In this document: piece after piece, positions 21,145 to 29,180 of the stretch | Numbering within the stretch: position 1 is the first letter of the stretch | How the letters are laid out: each line of letters begins with the position of its first letter | Assembly: GCF_014279975.1 (NCBI RefSeq) | Contig: NZ_CP047936.1 | Coordinates: 186,001-250,000 of the forward strand | Direction: 5' to 3' | DNA: 64,000 nt | Origin: Synechococcus sp. BIOS-U3-1 | Lineage (GTDB): Bacteria; Cyanobacteriota; Cyanobacteriia; PCC-6307; Cyanobiaceae | Position numbers and translations under genes: made by a program | The notes under the pieces: model-generated | The model's database searches: none | Seen by the model: only the letters and a program-made list of their open reading frames with translations | What the model was told of the DNA's origin: nothing

Positions 21145-22569
21145 TCAGAAGCGTTGGATGATCGCATCGGCAAAGCCGCTGCAGCTCACAGGATCCACCT
21201 GCGGTTCCATTAATCTCGCAAGATCGTAGGTCACTTGTTGATCTGCGATTGCGGCGCTTAGCCCTTGAATGACTAAATTAGCGGCTTTTTGCCAACCTAG
21301 AAATTCCAGCATCATCACACCGCTGAGAATTACCGAGCCTGGATTGATGCGGTCCAGACCGGCATGTTTAGGGGCTGTTCCATGTGTGGCCTCAAATACT
21401 GCAGCGTTTTCGCCAATGTTTGCCCCAGGAGCCATTCCTAGACCGCCCACCATTGCGGCAGCGGCGTCAGAGATGTAATCGCCGTTGAGATTGAGTGTTG
21501 CCAGGATTGAATATTCCTGCGGTCGTGTCTGGATCTGTTGAAAGATGCTGTCAGCAATTCGATCGTCCACCATCACCATCTGCTTCCATTTCCCAGCACC
21601 ATGACTTGCGCCGATGCTGTCAATTACAGCTTGCACTTCAGCATCAATTGAACCTTTCTTTTCAGGGGTGAGGCTGTCGTAACCGGGCTCAATCATGCGT
21701 GCGTTTGCCTGCGCACTCAAGCTCGGATCCTTCTCCAGATTGCCGAGAATCCAGCTTTCTCGTTCAGTGATGCAGACATCACGGAATTCAGTGGTGGCCA
21801 GCTCGTAGCCCCAGTCGCGGAAAGCACCTTCCGTGAATTTCATGATGTTGCCTTTGTGCACCAAAGTCACGTGGCGCTTATCGCCCTCCAAGCGCATCGC
21901 ATGTTGAATTGCCTTGCGGATGTGGCGTTGACTTCCGTGCTTGCTCACTGGCTTGATGCCGATCCCTGCACCTTCCGGAATCTGACGTTTGCCCAGTTTG
22001 CCGTTGGCTGGGATCACCACCTCATTGAGGTGTCTGCGCAGCTCCTGGCCAACTGCATCGTCGGCTTCCCACTCCACGCCCATATAGATGTCTTCGGTGT
22101 TCTCCCGATAGACGATCACGTCGAGATCCTGAGGACGCTTGTGGGGGCTGGGAGTTCCTGCGTAATAACGGCAGGGACGCACACAGGAGTACAGGTCAAA
22201 GATTTGGCGCAGTGCCACATTCAGTGAGCGGATGCCTCCACCAACGGGGGTGGTGAGGGGGCCTTTGATGGCAACGCCGTAGGTGCGGATCGCTTCGAGA
22301 GTGTCTTCTGGCAGGTATTGGTAGGTCCCGTAGCGATCACAGGCCTCATCGCCGGCGTAGACCTTGAACCATTCGATTTTTTTGGCGCCCGCATAGGCCT
22401 TGGCTACCGCAGCATCCAGCACTTTCTGCGTTGCGGGCCAGATGTCCACGCCTGTTCCATCGCCGCGGATGAAGGGAATGATTGGGTTGTCGGCCACCAC
22501 GGGCTGACCATTCTCGAAGCGGATCGTCGTCCCCTCTGTGGGGGCTGTGAGCTTCTCGAACTGAGCCAT
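21145..22569 (-). CDS. icd: NADP-dependent isocitrate dehydrogenase
   Basis: A 474-residue enzyme of the bacterial NADP-type IDH family, converting isocitrate to 2-oxoglutarate, the carbon skeleton for ammonium assimilation. The substrate loop GGIRSLNVALRQ, the YRENTEDIYMGVEW segment, the metal-binding DDRIADSIFQQ and the NADP-region FEATHGTAPKHAGLDRINP are all present. ATG at 22569 (MAQFEKLTAP) is preferred; an in-frame GTG at 22596 would add nine residues. An NtcA-type GTA-N8-TAC box, often seen upstream of cyanobacterial icd, was looked for by eye in the 90-base gap to the divergent gene and not found. Confidence 0.97.
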   Translation of the reverse strand: MAQFEKLTAPTEGTTIRFENGQPVVADNPIIPFIRGDGTGVDIWPATQKVLDAAVAKAYAGAKKIEWFKVYAGDEACDRYGTYQYLPEDTLEAIRTYGVAIKGPLTTPVGGGIRSLNVALRQIFDLYSCVRPCRYYAGTPSPHKRPQDLDVIVYRENTEDIYMGVEWEADDAVGQELRRHLNEVVIPANGKLGKRQIPEGAGIGIKPVSKHGSQRHIRKAIQHAMRLEGDKRHVTLVHKGNIMKFTEGAFRDWGYELATTEFRDVCITERESWILGNLEKDPSLSAQANARMIEPGYDSLTPEKKGSIDAEVQAVIDSIGASHGAGKWKQMVMVDDRIADSIFQQIQTRPQEYSILATLNLNGDYISDAAAAMVGGLGMAPGANIGENAAVFEATHGTAPKHAGLDRINPGSVILSGVMMLEFLGWQKAANLVIQGLSAAIADQQVTYDLARLMEPQVDPVSCSGFADAIIQRF

Positions 22570-22659
22570 GGCTTGGTTGCCGCAGGGCGACATCACATTG
22601 TCGCGAGCCTATGACTTGAAGGGCGATCTCTAAAGTCATTTCGATCCGACCTCCATCAC

Positions 22660-23598
22660 ATGCCGAAGTCAGAGGGTGTCTGGGTGGTGGCGGCCTGCTT
22701 CAACGAAGAGGATGTGATCACGCGGTTTGTGGAGCGTGTGCTTGCAGTGCCAGGCGTGGACCAGCTGGTGCTCATTGACGACGGATCCTCCGACGCAACC
22801 GTGGAACGCATTCGCGCCTGGTTGCAGAGTCATGCTGGTTCGCGTGTGACTTTGCTGGAACTCACACGCAACTTCGGCAAGGAAGCAGCGATGCTTGCCG
22901 GCCTTGACCATGTCAACGGCCGTTGCGCTGCTGCCGTGCTCATCGACTCAGATCTTCAGCACCCTCCGGAGCTGATTGAAGAGATGGTGAGTCAGTGGCG
23001 TGCCGGAGCTGAAGTGGTCACGGCGGTGCGTGATGACCAGGATCAGGAATCGCGCCTGAAGGTTGCCAGTGCCCACTGGTTTTATCGGGTGTTCAACAAG
23101 GTGGTGGATTCGATTGAGCTCCAGGAGGGGGCTGGTGATTACCGCCTGCTTGATGCCGCTGTTCTGGATGCGGTCACCCAGTTGCGCGAGTCCAGTCGAT
23201 TCTCCAAAGGCCTTCTTCCTTGGACCGGCTATTCAAGTGTGGAGTTGCCTTATCAGCGGGTGAGCCGCGTGGGAGGGCAGACCTCGTGGAGTCCGCTCAA
23301 ATTGTTCGGTTATGCATTCGATGGGATCTTTTCGTTCTCCGTCCTGCCTCTGAAGATGTGGACAGGGATCGGCATTTTGGTGTCCTCCCTCAGTCTTTTT
23401 TATGCGTTGCTGATCATCCTGCGCACAGCCTTGTTTGGAGTTGATGTAGAGGGTTATGCCTCACTGATGGTGGCGGTGCTGTTCATCGGTGGGATTCAGC
23501 TGATCGGCATCGGCGTCCTCGGGGAGTATGTCGGTCGGATCTATGTGGAGGCGAAGTCACGTCCCCACTACTTCATACGGCGAGTTCACAAGTCCTGA
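22660..23598 (+). CDS. GtrB/DPM1-like polyprenyl-phosphate glycosyltransferase (GT2)
   Basis: A 312-residue family 2 transferase with a cytoplasmic GT-A domain (VAACFNEED, LVLIDDGSSDATVE, LIDSDLQHPPELI with the metal-binding DxD) followed by two C-terminal transmembrane helices at about 228-250 and 262-288. This layout is that of GtrB, ArnC and dolichyl-phosphate-mannose synthases, which load a sugar from a nucleotide donor onto polyprenyl phosphate. It starts 90 bases from icd (divergent), and its 3' end overlaps by 13 bases the convergent GtrA-YdjC gene, a logical partner because GtrA proteins are thought to flip GtrB products. Donor sugar unknown. Confidence 0.88.
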   Translation: MPKSEGVWVVAACFNEEDVITRFVERVLAVPGVDQLVLIDDGSSDATVERIRAWLQSHAGSRVTLLELTRNFGKEAAMLAGLDHVNGRCAAAVLIDSDLQHPPELIEEMVSQWRAGAEVVTAVRDDQDQESRLKVASAHWFYRVFNKVVDSIELQEGAGDYRLLDAAVLDAVTQLRESSRFSKGLLPWTGYSSVELPYQRVSRVGGQTSWSPLKLFGYAFDGIFSFSVLPLKMWTGIGILVSSLSLFYALLIILRTALFGVDVEGYASLMVAVLFIGGIQLIGIGVLGEYVGRIYVEAKSRPHYFIRRVHKS

Positions 23599-24860
23599 AG
23601 AGCGCGCCATTCACGTTGTCTCCAGGGTGAGGCGGCGAAGGGTTGAGACACGGCAAAACCTTTTGTGGAGAGGTCGATGTCGAGGGGAGCACTGGGGTGG
23701 GCCAACAGAAGCGGTGGCGTACATCCTTGTTTAGGTCGTGCGCTGCTCAGATCTCTTAGGGCTGCATTGAGTGGATCTCCTGCCATTTGTCCGGTGAACA
23801 GAACTCCGGCGAAGCTCTGATTGCTGGCAACTCCGCAGCGCCGGATGGCCGGCCTAGCTCTGCGGCTGAGCAGTTGGAGCACCAGCCACTTCAGCAGTCC
23901 TAAATGACGGATGGCCGTCCCCCAGCAGCGCATGGGCAGGCCAGTGGGTAGAGGTTCCTCGGTTAGGCGCATCCAGGTGATGCCGTTGTCGTCAGCTCTG
24001 GCCAGAGCGGCCCTCAGCACGATCGGGACCAAGTGAATGTGCTGATGGCCATCCAGATGAATGGGTGCATCACCGCAGAAGCTGCGGAAGCGTTGGATCT
24101 GGGCGTCCACTTCTAGTCCAAGTTGGTCTTCGATCCGGCGGCGAGAAGGATGTCGGCGCGGTACCAGCGAGAGCAACAACCACTGTCCAAAGGATCGCCT
24201 CAGATGACCGTGGCAATCCACCAAATCAGGAACCAACGCTGGGTCAGCGCTCGGAGGTCCTTCGGTGAGGCAGAGGTGCAAACAGAGTTGCAGTTGAGGA
24301 CGAGTGTTTGTCAGTTTCTGCCAGGCATGAAAGCCATCGGTCGCCACAGGCCCATTCACCAGCAGGCTGCTGCTGTCCAGCTGGCCCTGACTGGCGAGTT
24401 CAAGAATGGCCTGATTGGTGGCAGGGCTCAGCCCGAGATCATCGGCGTGGCGTCGTGGGGTGACGAGGCAATCCCTCCGCCGCTTGCTGAACCGTGCAGC
24501 CCGTGACCAGATCAGGGCATTCAGTGCTGTGGGGGTGAACACCAGGATCGCGACGCGCACGGGCTCGCCCAGTGCGTTTGGCAGGACGAGAGGCAAGACG
24601 CCACTCACTGTGAGATTGACTATGTATTGAATGACGAGCCAGCGTCGAGCGAAGCGTTGCCCACCGGTTTCGGGGCGGAAGGTGAAGCGAGCGTGCCCCA
24701 AATAGCCGGCCAGTGAGGCGGCCATAAATGCCAATGGATTCGCCAGCCACAGCGGCATCAACAAGCCCAGTGCCAACAACACCAGGGCATGCACAGTTGC
24801 GGCTGCCACTCCCACCAGCCCATAGAGGCTGAGTCGGGATCTGAGAGTGCTCGGAATCAT
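23586..24860 (-). CDS. Fusion of GtrA-like membrane domain and YdjC/ChbG-type carbohydrate deacetylase
   Basis: A 424-residue protein with two family domains in one chain. Residues about 1-125 are a GtrA-like four-helix membrane domain (YGLVGVAAATVHALVLLALG, then NPLAFMAASLAGYLGHARFTF, a typical GtrA segment). From about residue 138 a YdjC/ChbG/HpnK deacetylase domain starts with ADDLGLSPATNQAI, carrying the metal-binding Asp pair, and continues with HLDGHQHIH at about 268-276, which supplies further metal-ligand His. The natural reading is flipping plus deacetylation of a polyprenyl-linked N-acetyl sugar. The GtrB-like gene converges on it with a 13-base overlap. Start ATG 24860 was chosen over GTG 24881. 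The frame is continuous across the junction. Confidence 0.82.
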   Translation of the reverse strand: MIPSTLRSRLSLYGLVGVAAATVHALVLLALGLLMPLWLANPLAFMAASLAGYLGHARFTFRPETGGQRFARRWLVIQYIVNLTVSGVLPLVLPNALGEPVRVAILVFTPTALNALIWSRAARFSKRRRDCLVTPRRHADDLGLSPATNQAILELASQGQLDSSSLLVNGPVATDGFHAWQKLTNTRPQLQLCLHLCLTEGPPSADPALVPDLVDCHGHLRRSFGQWLLLSLVPRRHPSRRRIEDQLGLEVDAQIQRFRSFCGDAPIHLDGHQHIHLVPIVLRAALARADDNGITWMRLTEEPLPTGLPMRCWGTAIRHLGLLKWLVLQLLSRRARPAIRRCGVASNQSFAGVLFTGQMAGDPLNAALRDLSSARPKQGCTPPLLLAHPSAPLDIDLSTKGFAVSQPFAASPWRQREWRALQDL

Positions 24861-24910
24861 GGTCGCAACCGTAACGGTCACTGGCGCTTCGGGTCAGCAG
24901 CCTTCAACCT

Positions 24911-25387
24911 GTGGGCATCGACGATGAACTGGTGAACGCAGGAGAAGCGGTTGATAGCGTGCAGCTCGCCCAGGCTCTGGCTTCAGCCGTGACCCTGGTG
25001 AGAGATCGTTTCCCTGCCGCGAGCGTCAATCTCAATCCCTGGCGTGATGATCCCCAGACGCGCCGCTGGCAGGAGGATCAGAGCCTTGACCTGGCCTTTC
25101 ACTTCCCCGGTTGGAGTCCTCGTCTCGAGTGCCGCAGTCTGCTTCTGCAGTTACGGCTTCAGCAGAAGTCTGATGCAAGTGGATCTTCTTCGGCCCCGGA
25201 TCTGCTGGGGGTTTTGATGCGAGGTATGACCTACGACGGTGAACGGTGGCGTCTGGTAACGATGGGCAATTGGCAGCCAGAGGGTTCGCACCTGCCTCAG
25301 CCTGAGCAGATCCAACAGCTGCGTGGAATCTGTCGGGACTTGTTTGATTTGTTCGCCGATCCGGCAGCGACGGGCACAGCGGCGTAA
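24911..25387 (+). CDS. Conserved hypothetical protein upstream of heme oxygenase
   Basis: A 158-residue soluble protein that I do not recognise. It mixes helical and strand-like segments, with an Arg/Trp-rich middle (NPWRDDPQTRRWQED, FHFPGWSPRLECRSLLLQL) and a C-terminal helix. No signal peptide, membrane segment or metal-binding motif is seen. The start is GTG at 24911, 50 bases from the divergent fusion gene, and it ends 73 bases before the heme oxygenase start, so it may be co-transcribed with it. Codon use matches housekeeping neighbours. Confidence 0.6.
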   Translation: MGIDDELVNAGEAVDSVQLAQALASAVTLVRDRFPAASVNLNPWRDDPQTRRWQEDQSLDLAFHFPGWSPRLECRSLLLQLRLQQKSDASGSSSAPDLLGVLMRGMTYDGERWRLVTMGNWQPEGSHLPQPEQIQQLRGICRDLFDLFADPAATGTAA

Positions 25388-25460
25388 CCCTTCGCAACCC
25401 TTCGGTGTCTCAAACCAGGATCGATTTTATGGTTGCCTACACCGATCAAGTGTTCATCCC

Positions 25461-26174
25461 ATGTCCGTAGCTCTGGCTGCTCAGCTCCGTGAAGGCACCA
25501 AGAAAGCTCACACGATGGCCGAGAACACCGGTTTCGTTAGCTGCTTCCTCAAGGGTGTCGTCGATAAATCCAGCTATCGCAAGCTCGTTGCTGACCTCTA
25601 CTTCGTTTACTCCGCTATGGAGGAAGAAGTGGATCAACTCAAGGATCACCCTGTGGTGGGACCCGTGGCGATGGAGCAGCTGAACCGTCGTGAGTCTCTT
25701 GAGAAGGATCTTGTTTATTACTTCGGTGAAAACTGGAAAGAAGAGATCCAGCCTTCTCCCTCCGCCGTCTCTTATGTCGGGCGAATCCATGAAGTGGCGA
25801 AGGAGTCACCCGAACTGCTTGTGGGTCATCACTACACCCGTTATATGGGTGACCTCTCCGGTGGTCAGATCCTCAAGAACATCGCTCAGAAAGCGATGAA
25901 CATGGATGGAGATGACGGTCTGCGTTTCTACGTGTTCGACGAAATCGCTGACGAGAAGTCTTTTAAGACGACCTATCGCGCCACCATGGATGAGCTGCCG
26001 ATCGACCAGGACACCGCGGATCGCATCGTTGAGGAGGCGAACAACGCTTTTCACTTGAACATGCATATGTTCAAGGAGCTTGAGGGAAATCTTGTTGCGG
26101 CCATCGGCAAGGTGCTATTTGGCTTTCTGACTCGCCGTCAGCGCAGTGGCAGCACAGAAACTGCTGCTGCTTGA
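25461..26174 (+). CDS. ho1: Heme oxygenase (biliverdin-producing)
   Basis: A 237-residue soluble enzyme that opens heme to biliverdin IXa using reduced ferredoxin, the first step to phycobilin chromophores. The proximal heme ligand is His17 in REGTKKAHTMAEN, and the family signature GHHYTRYMGDLSGGQILKNI is intact. ATG at 25461 (MSVALAAQLREG) gives the usual length of 237-240 residues; longer frames reaching 25323 run through unrelated sequence. The stop TGA overlaps by one base the ATG of the next gene, a glycosyltransferase, so the long surface-glycan operon downstream may read through from this housekeeping gene. Confidence 0.97.
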   Translation: MSVALAAQLREGTKKAHTMAENTGFVSCFLKGVVDKSSYRKLVADLYFVYSAMEEEVDQLKDHPVVGPVAMEQLNRRESLEKDLVYYFGENWKEEIQPSPSAVSYVGRIHEVAKESPELLVGHHYTRYMGDLSGGQILKNIAQKAMNMDGDDGLRFYVFDEIADEKSFKTTYRATMDELPIDQDTADRIVEEANNAFHLNMHMFKELEGNLVAAIGKVLFGFLTRRQRSGSTETAAA

Positions 26175-27280
26175 TGGGATTGGCTGAGCCTTCCCCTGGG
26201 GGCTTCAACTCCATTCGGGTTCTGGTGCCTGGCATCGGAACCCGTTTTCGATGTGGCGGCTTGAATGTTGCTCTACAGACGGCACGTCTGCTTTCAACCC
26301 TCTTACCGACCGAGGTGGTCACCTACAGGGAACGAAGTGAGCAGCATCCCTTTCTCAATGATCTGATTCGCGATGAATCAGCACCGGGTCAGGCCCTTTG
26401 GGTCGTGAGCTGGGGTTTTGATGTGCCTCGTTCACTAGCGCGTTTGCGAGGACGACCTGTCGTTTATCAGGCGCACAGCAGTGGATATGGATTTGTGTTG
26501 CCACCAGGCATACCGGTGGTGGCTGTCAGTCGTAACACCCTTGGCTATTGGGGTGACCGTGCCCCACGCAACCCCCTGTTCTGGGTGCCCAACGCTCTGG
26601 AGCCTCAGTGGTTGGAGCGGGGCGCCCGTCCATCGTCATCCGACCGTGATGCAGTCACAGCCCGGCCGATCGATGTGCTGGTACAGAAGCGGAAGAGCAG
26701 TCCCTATGTGCTGAACCAGCTGGTGCCAGCACTGAAGGCGCAGGGTCTGAGAGTGGAGGTCCAGAACGGCTGGGTGGAGGACCTGGTTGATCTGTTCAAT
26801 CGCTCCAAGATCTATCTCTATGACTCGGCCGAGTACTGGCGAGGTCATGGTGTGAGTGAGGGCTTCGGGTTGCCTCCGCTGGAAGCCTTGGCTTGTGGTT
26901 GCGTGGTGTTCAGCAGTTTTAATCACGCGTTGGCAGACACCCTGACGCCCGGTGTGACGGCCCATCAGATCGGTCAGGGGACCTTAGAGAATGATCTGGT
27001 GCGGATTCGTTCCGCTGTTGATTGCCCAGATCATTGGATTCCAGCGGCGGAAACGCTCGATGCGCTTTTGGCTGAATCCAGTGAGTCCAGTTGGTGTCTG
27101 CGCTGGTCTCGAATCCTTGCTCAGTTGAGCGATCTCAGGGCCCATGGAGCTCTGGGCCTCACATCCGACTCAGTGTTGAGCTCACCCTCCACCCGTCGTT
27201 TGCGTTGGTTGCAGCGACGGGATCGCCTGCGCGCCAAGGTGGTCAATCGGTTGTCCGGCTGGCCATGGCGTGTTGGCTAA
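26174..27280 (+). CDS. Glycosyltransferase, GT4-like
   Basis: A 368-residue GT-B transferase. The N-terminal half has a glycine-rich loop (GIGTRFRCGGLNVALQTARLL) and the C-terminal half the GT4 donor-binding motif SEGFGLPPLEALACGCVVF, with the Glu residues of the EX7E pattern. A basic C-terminus (RRLRWLQRRDRLRAK) may contact the membrane. It is the first of six genes reading to 34960 with tight or overlapping junctions. ATG 26174 overlaps the ho1 stop by one base, a TGATG junction. Donor and acceptor sugars cannot be inferred. Confidence 0.83.
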   Translation: MGLAEPSPGGFNSIRVLVPGIGTRFRCGGLNVALQTARLLSTLLPTEVVTYRERSEQHPFLNDLIRDESAPGQALWVVSWGFDVPRSLARLRGRPVVYQAHSSGYGFVLPPGIPVVAVSRNTLGYWGDRAPRNPLFWVPNALEPQWLERGARPSSSDRDAVTARPIDVLVQKRKSSPYVLNQLVPALKAQGLRVEVQNGWVEDLVDLFNRSKIYLYDSAEYWRGHGVSEGFGLPPLEALACGCVVFSSFNHALADTLTPGVTAHQIGQGTLENDLVRIRSAVDCPDHWIPAAETLDALLAESSESSWCLRWSRILAQLSDLRAHGALGLTSDSVLSSPSTRRLRWLQRRDRLRAKVVNRLSGWPWRVG

Positions 27281-27339
27281 ATGTTGGCCGCGAATTAGGT
27301 TTTGCTCATCTGAATTGTGCCTTGAACGCTCAAGGTTGA

Positions 27340-29172
27340 ATGCTGGGGGCGTCAATGCCGTTTCAAAGTCAGACCTTGGCAAAGCTGCGCAGGTTGCTGG
27401 CTTATCTGCCACGCCGGCGTCATAGGCAGTTAGTGGTGGTGATGGTCGCTGCCTTCTTTCAGGGGGTCGTTGATGTTTTTTTGGTGGCTCTGCTGGCCCG
27501 CTTGGTCGGTTTGCTTGCCGGCAACAATCTGCAAGACAAAATTCCTGGAATCAAGGTTTTTGGAGGAGCTTTGCTTGATCAGGCGGGCTGGATTATTGGC
27601 CTTCTGATTCTTGTGTTCTGGTTGACGTCTGGTGTCCGCTTCGGTGTTTCGTTGATGCAGAGTCTGCTTAGCGCAGAAATTTGGAACGACCTTGTTAATC
27701 GGGTTTATCTCACACTCATGCGTCAGAAATATGAGTTTTTTGTGGGAAGTAAATCTAAGGGAATTGCCCTGCAGTTCAATCGAATTTTTGATAATGTATC
27801 AACAGGAGTCATCGCTCCGTTGATCACGAGTGCTGGAAGTCTGATTTCAATACTCGCACTTCTTGTTGGAATTATCATTGTTCTTGGGCTGAAAGCATTT
27901 GTTGTTTTCTCTTTGATGGTGATCTCTTATGCCATTGCCTCAAGGATAATCACGCCTTATTTGCGTTTGGCCACTAAACAGCGCATTCGCTATAAAAAAC
28001 GTATTTCGATCATTTTAAACGAGTCGATTGGCTCGATGCGAGAAGTTCAGCTTTATGGGGCTGAGCTGCATTTTGCTTCTAAATTCTCGAGAGATGGAGG
28101 GATTGCTAAAAGGTACGATCGCATTGGTCGACTTTTGCCAGATATTCCACGGCTTGTGATTGAGCCTGCTGGCATTACGATCCTTTTTGCTGTGTTTGTT
28201 GGCCCAGCCCTGTTTCAAGGAAATGTTTCGTCTTTTCAGGAGATCTTGCCTGAGATTTCGGCGCTCCTGATTGCTTTGTTGAGGATCTCCGCTCCCTTGC
28301 AGGCCTTGTTCCGCGGGGTGAATCGCCTGCGTGGTGGTCTGCCGCAGATCCAGGAGGCTCTTGATCTGCTTGATTTGAATGCTGACCGTCTGCTGCTTGA
28401 TTCCTCTGGAGTTCCTTCTCCCAGTGGTTTGATTCCACAAAGATTTATTCAGCTTAAAGGAGTTAGTTTCTGTTTCAGCCAGTCTGAAGCTGGTGTGATC
28501 CACAATATTGATCTCACCATTCCTAGTGGTTCTCGGATCGCTTTTGTTGGTAAAACGGGCAGTGGCAAAACAACACTTGCTCACTTGATTCTTGGCTTAT
28601 ATCAGCCTTCTGCTGGCACGCTTTGCATCGATGGCATTCCGGTTACGGATCAGGAGCTTCCTGCTTGGCAGGCCAATTGTTCATTCGTTCCTCAGAGCGT
28701 CAGGCTTACGAGTGGGAGCGTGAGAGACAACGTAGCTTTCGGTCAAGACTCTGAAGTGATCGATGATGATCGGGTTTGGTCATCTCTTGAGGCCGCTCAG
28801 TTCGACGATGTGGTGGCTGGAATGCCCTACGGCCTTTACACAATGGTGGGGGAAGATGGGGCGAAATTGTCGGGTGGCCAAAGGCAAAGATTGGCTCTTG
28901 CTCGCGCTTTTTATCGCGATGCCAAGGTGCTTGTTCTTGATGAGGCCACGAGCGCTCTCGATAACAAAACTGAGCAAGATGTCATGCAAGCACTCGACAT
29001 TGTTGGCAGGCGTTGCACGACAGTTGTGATTGCGCACAGGTTATCCACAGTGAAAAAGTGCGATCGCATCTATGAAATTGAAAATGGCAGGATTGTTGCC
29101 AATGGAACCTTCGCAGAGCTCTGTGACCGTTCCGAAAGTTTTCGCGAGATGACTTTATTTGAGGCGACCTGA
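27340..29172 (+). CDS. ABC exporter, fused membrane and ATPase domains (MsbA/PglK-like)
   Basis: A 610-residue half-transporter. Residues about 25-330 hold a six-helix type IV exporter membrane domain. The C-terminal ATPase has Walker A GKTGSGKT (404-411), signature LSGGQ (510-514) and Walker B VLVLDEATSALD (530-541), so it should hydrolyse ATP. Family members flip lipids or lipid-linked oligosaccharides (MsbA, PglK) or export peptides. Position between glycosyltransferase genes points to a lipid-linked glycan, as in PglK; this is inference. The first codons are ATG at 27340 with an alternative ATG five codons later. It follows the GT4 gene by 59 bases and the next gene starts 8 bases after its stop. 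Confidence 0.9.
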   Translation: MLGASMPFQSQTLAKLRRLLAYLPRRRHRQLVVVMVAAFFQGVVDVFLVALLARLVGLLAGNNLQDKIPGIKVFGGALLDQAGWIIGLLILVFWLTSGVRFGVSLMQSLLSAEIWNDLVNRVYLTLMRQKYEFFVGSKSKGIALQFNRIFDNVSTGVIAPLITSAGSLISILALLVGIIIVLGLKAFVVFSLMVISYAIASRIITPYLRLATKQRIRYKKRISIILNESIGSMREVQLYGAELHFASKFSRDGGIAKRYDRIGRLLPDIPRLVIEPAGITILFAVFVGPALFQGNVSSFQEILPEISALLIALLRISAPLQALFRGVNRLRGGLPQIQEALDLLDLNADRLLLDSSGVPSPSGLIPQRFIQLKGVSFCFSQSEAGVIHNIDLTIPSGSRIAFVGKTGSGKTTLAHLILGLYQPSAGTLCIDGIPVTDQELPAWQANCSFVPQSVRLTSGSVRDNVAFGQDSEVIDDDRVWSSLEAAQFDDVVAGMPYGLYTMVGEDGAKLSGGQRQRLALARAFYRDAKVLVLDEATSALDNKTEQDVMQALDIVGRRCTTVVIAHRLSTVKKCDRIYEIENGRIVANGTFAELCDRSESFREMTLFEAT

Positions 29173-29180
29173 TCCGCTTC

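Noticed and set aside
22570-22659. NtcA site (GTA-N8-TAC) upstream of icd
   Set aside because: No such spacing was found by eye in the divergent gap.
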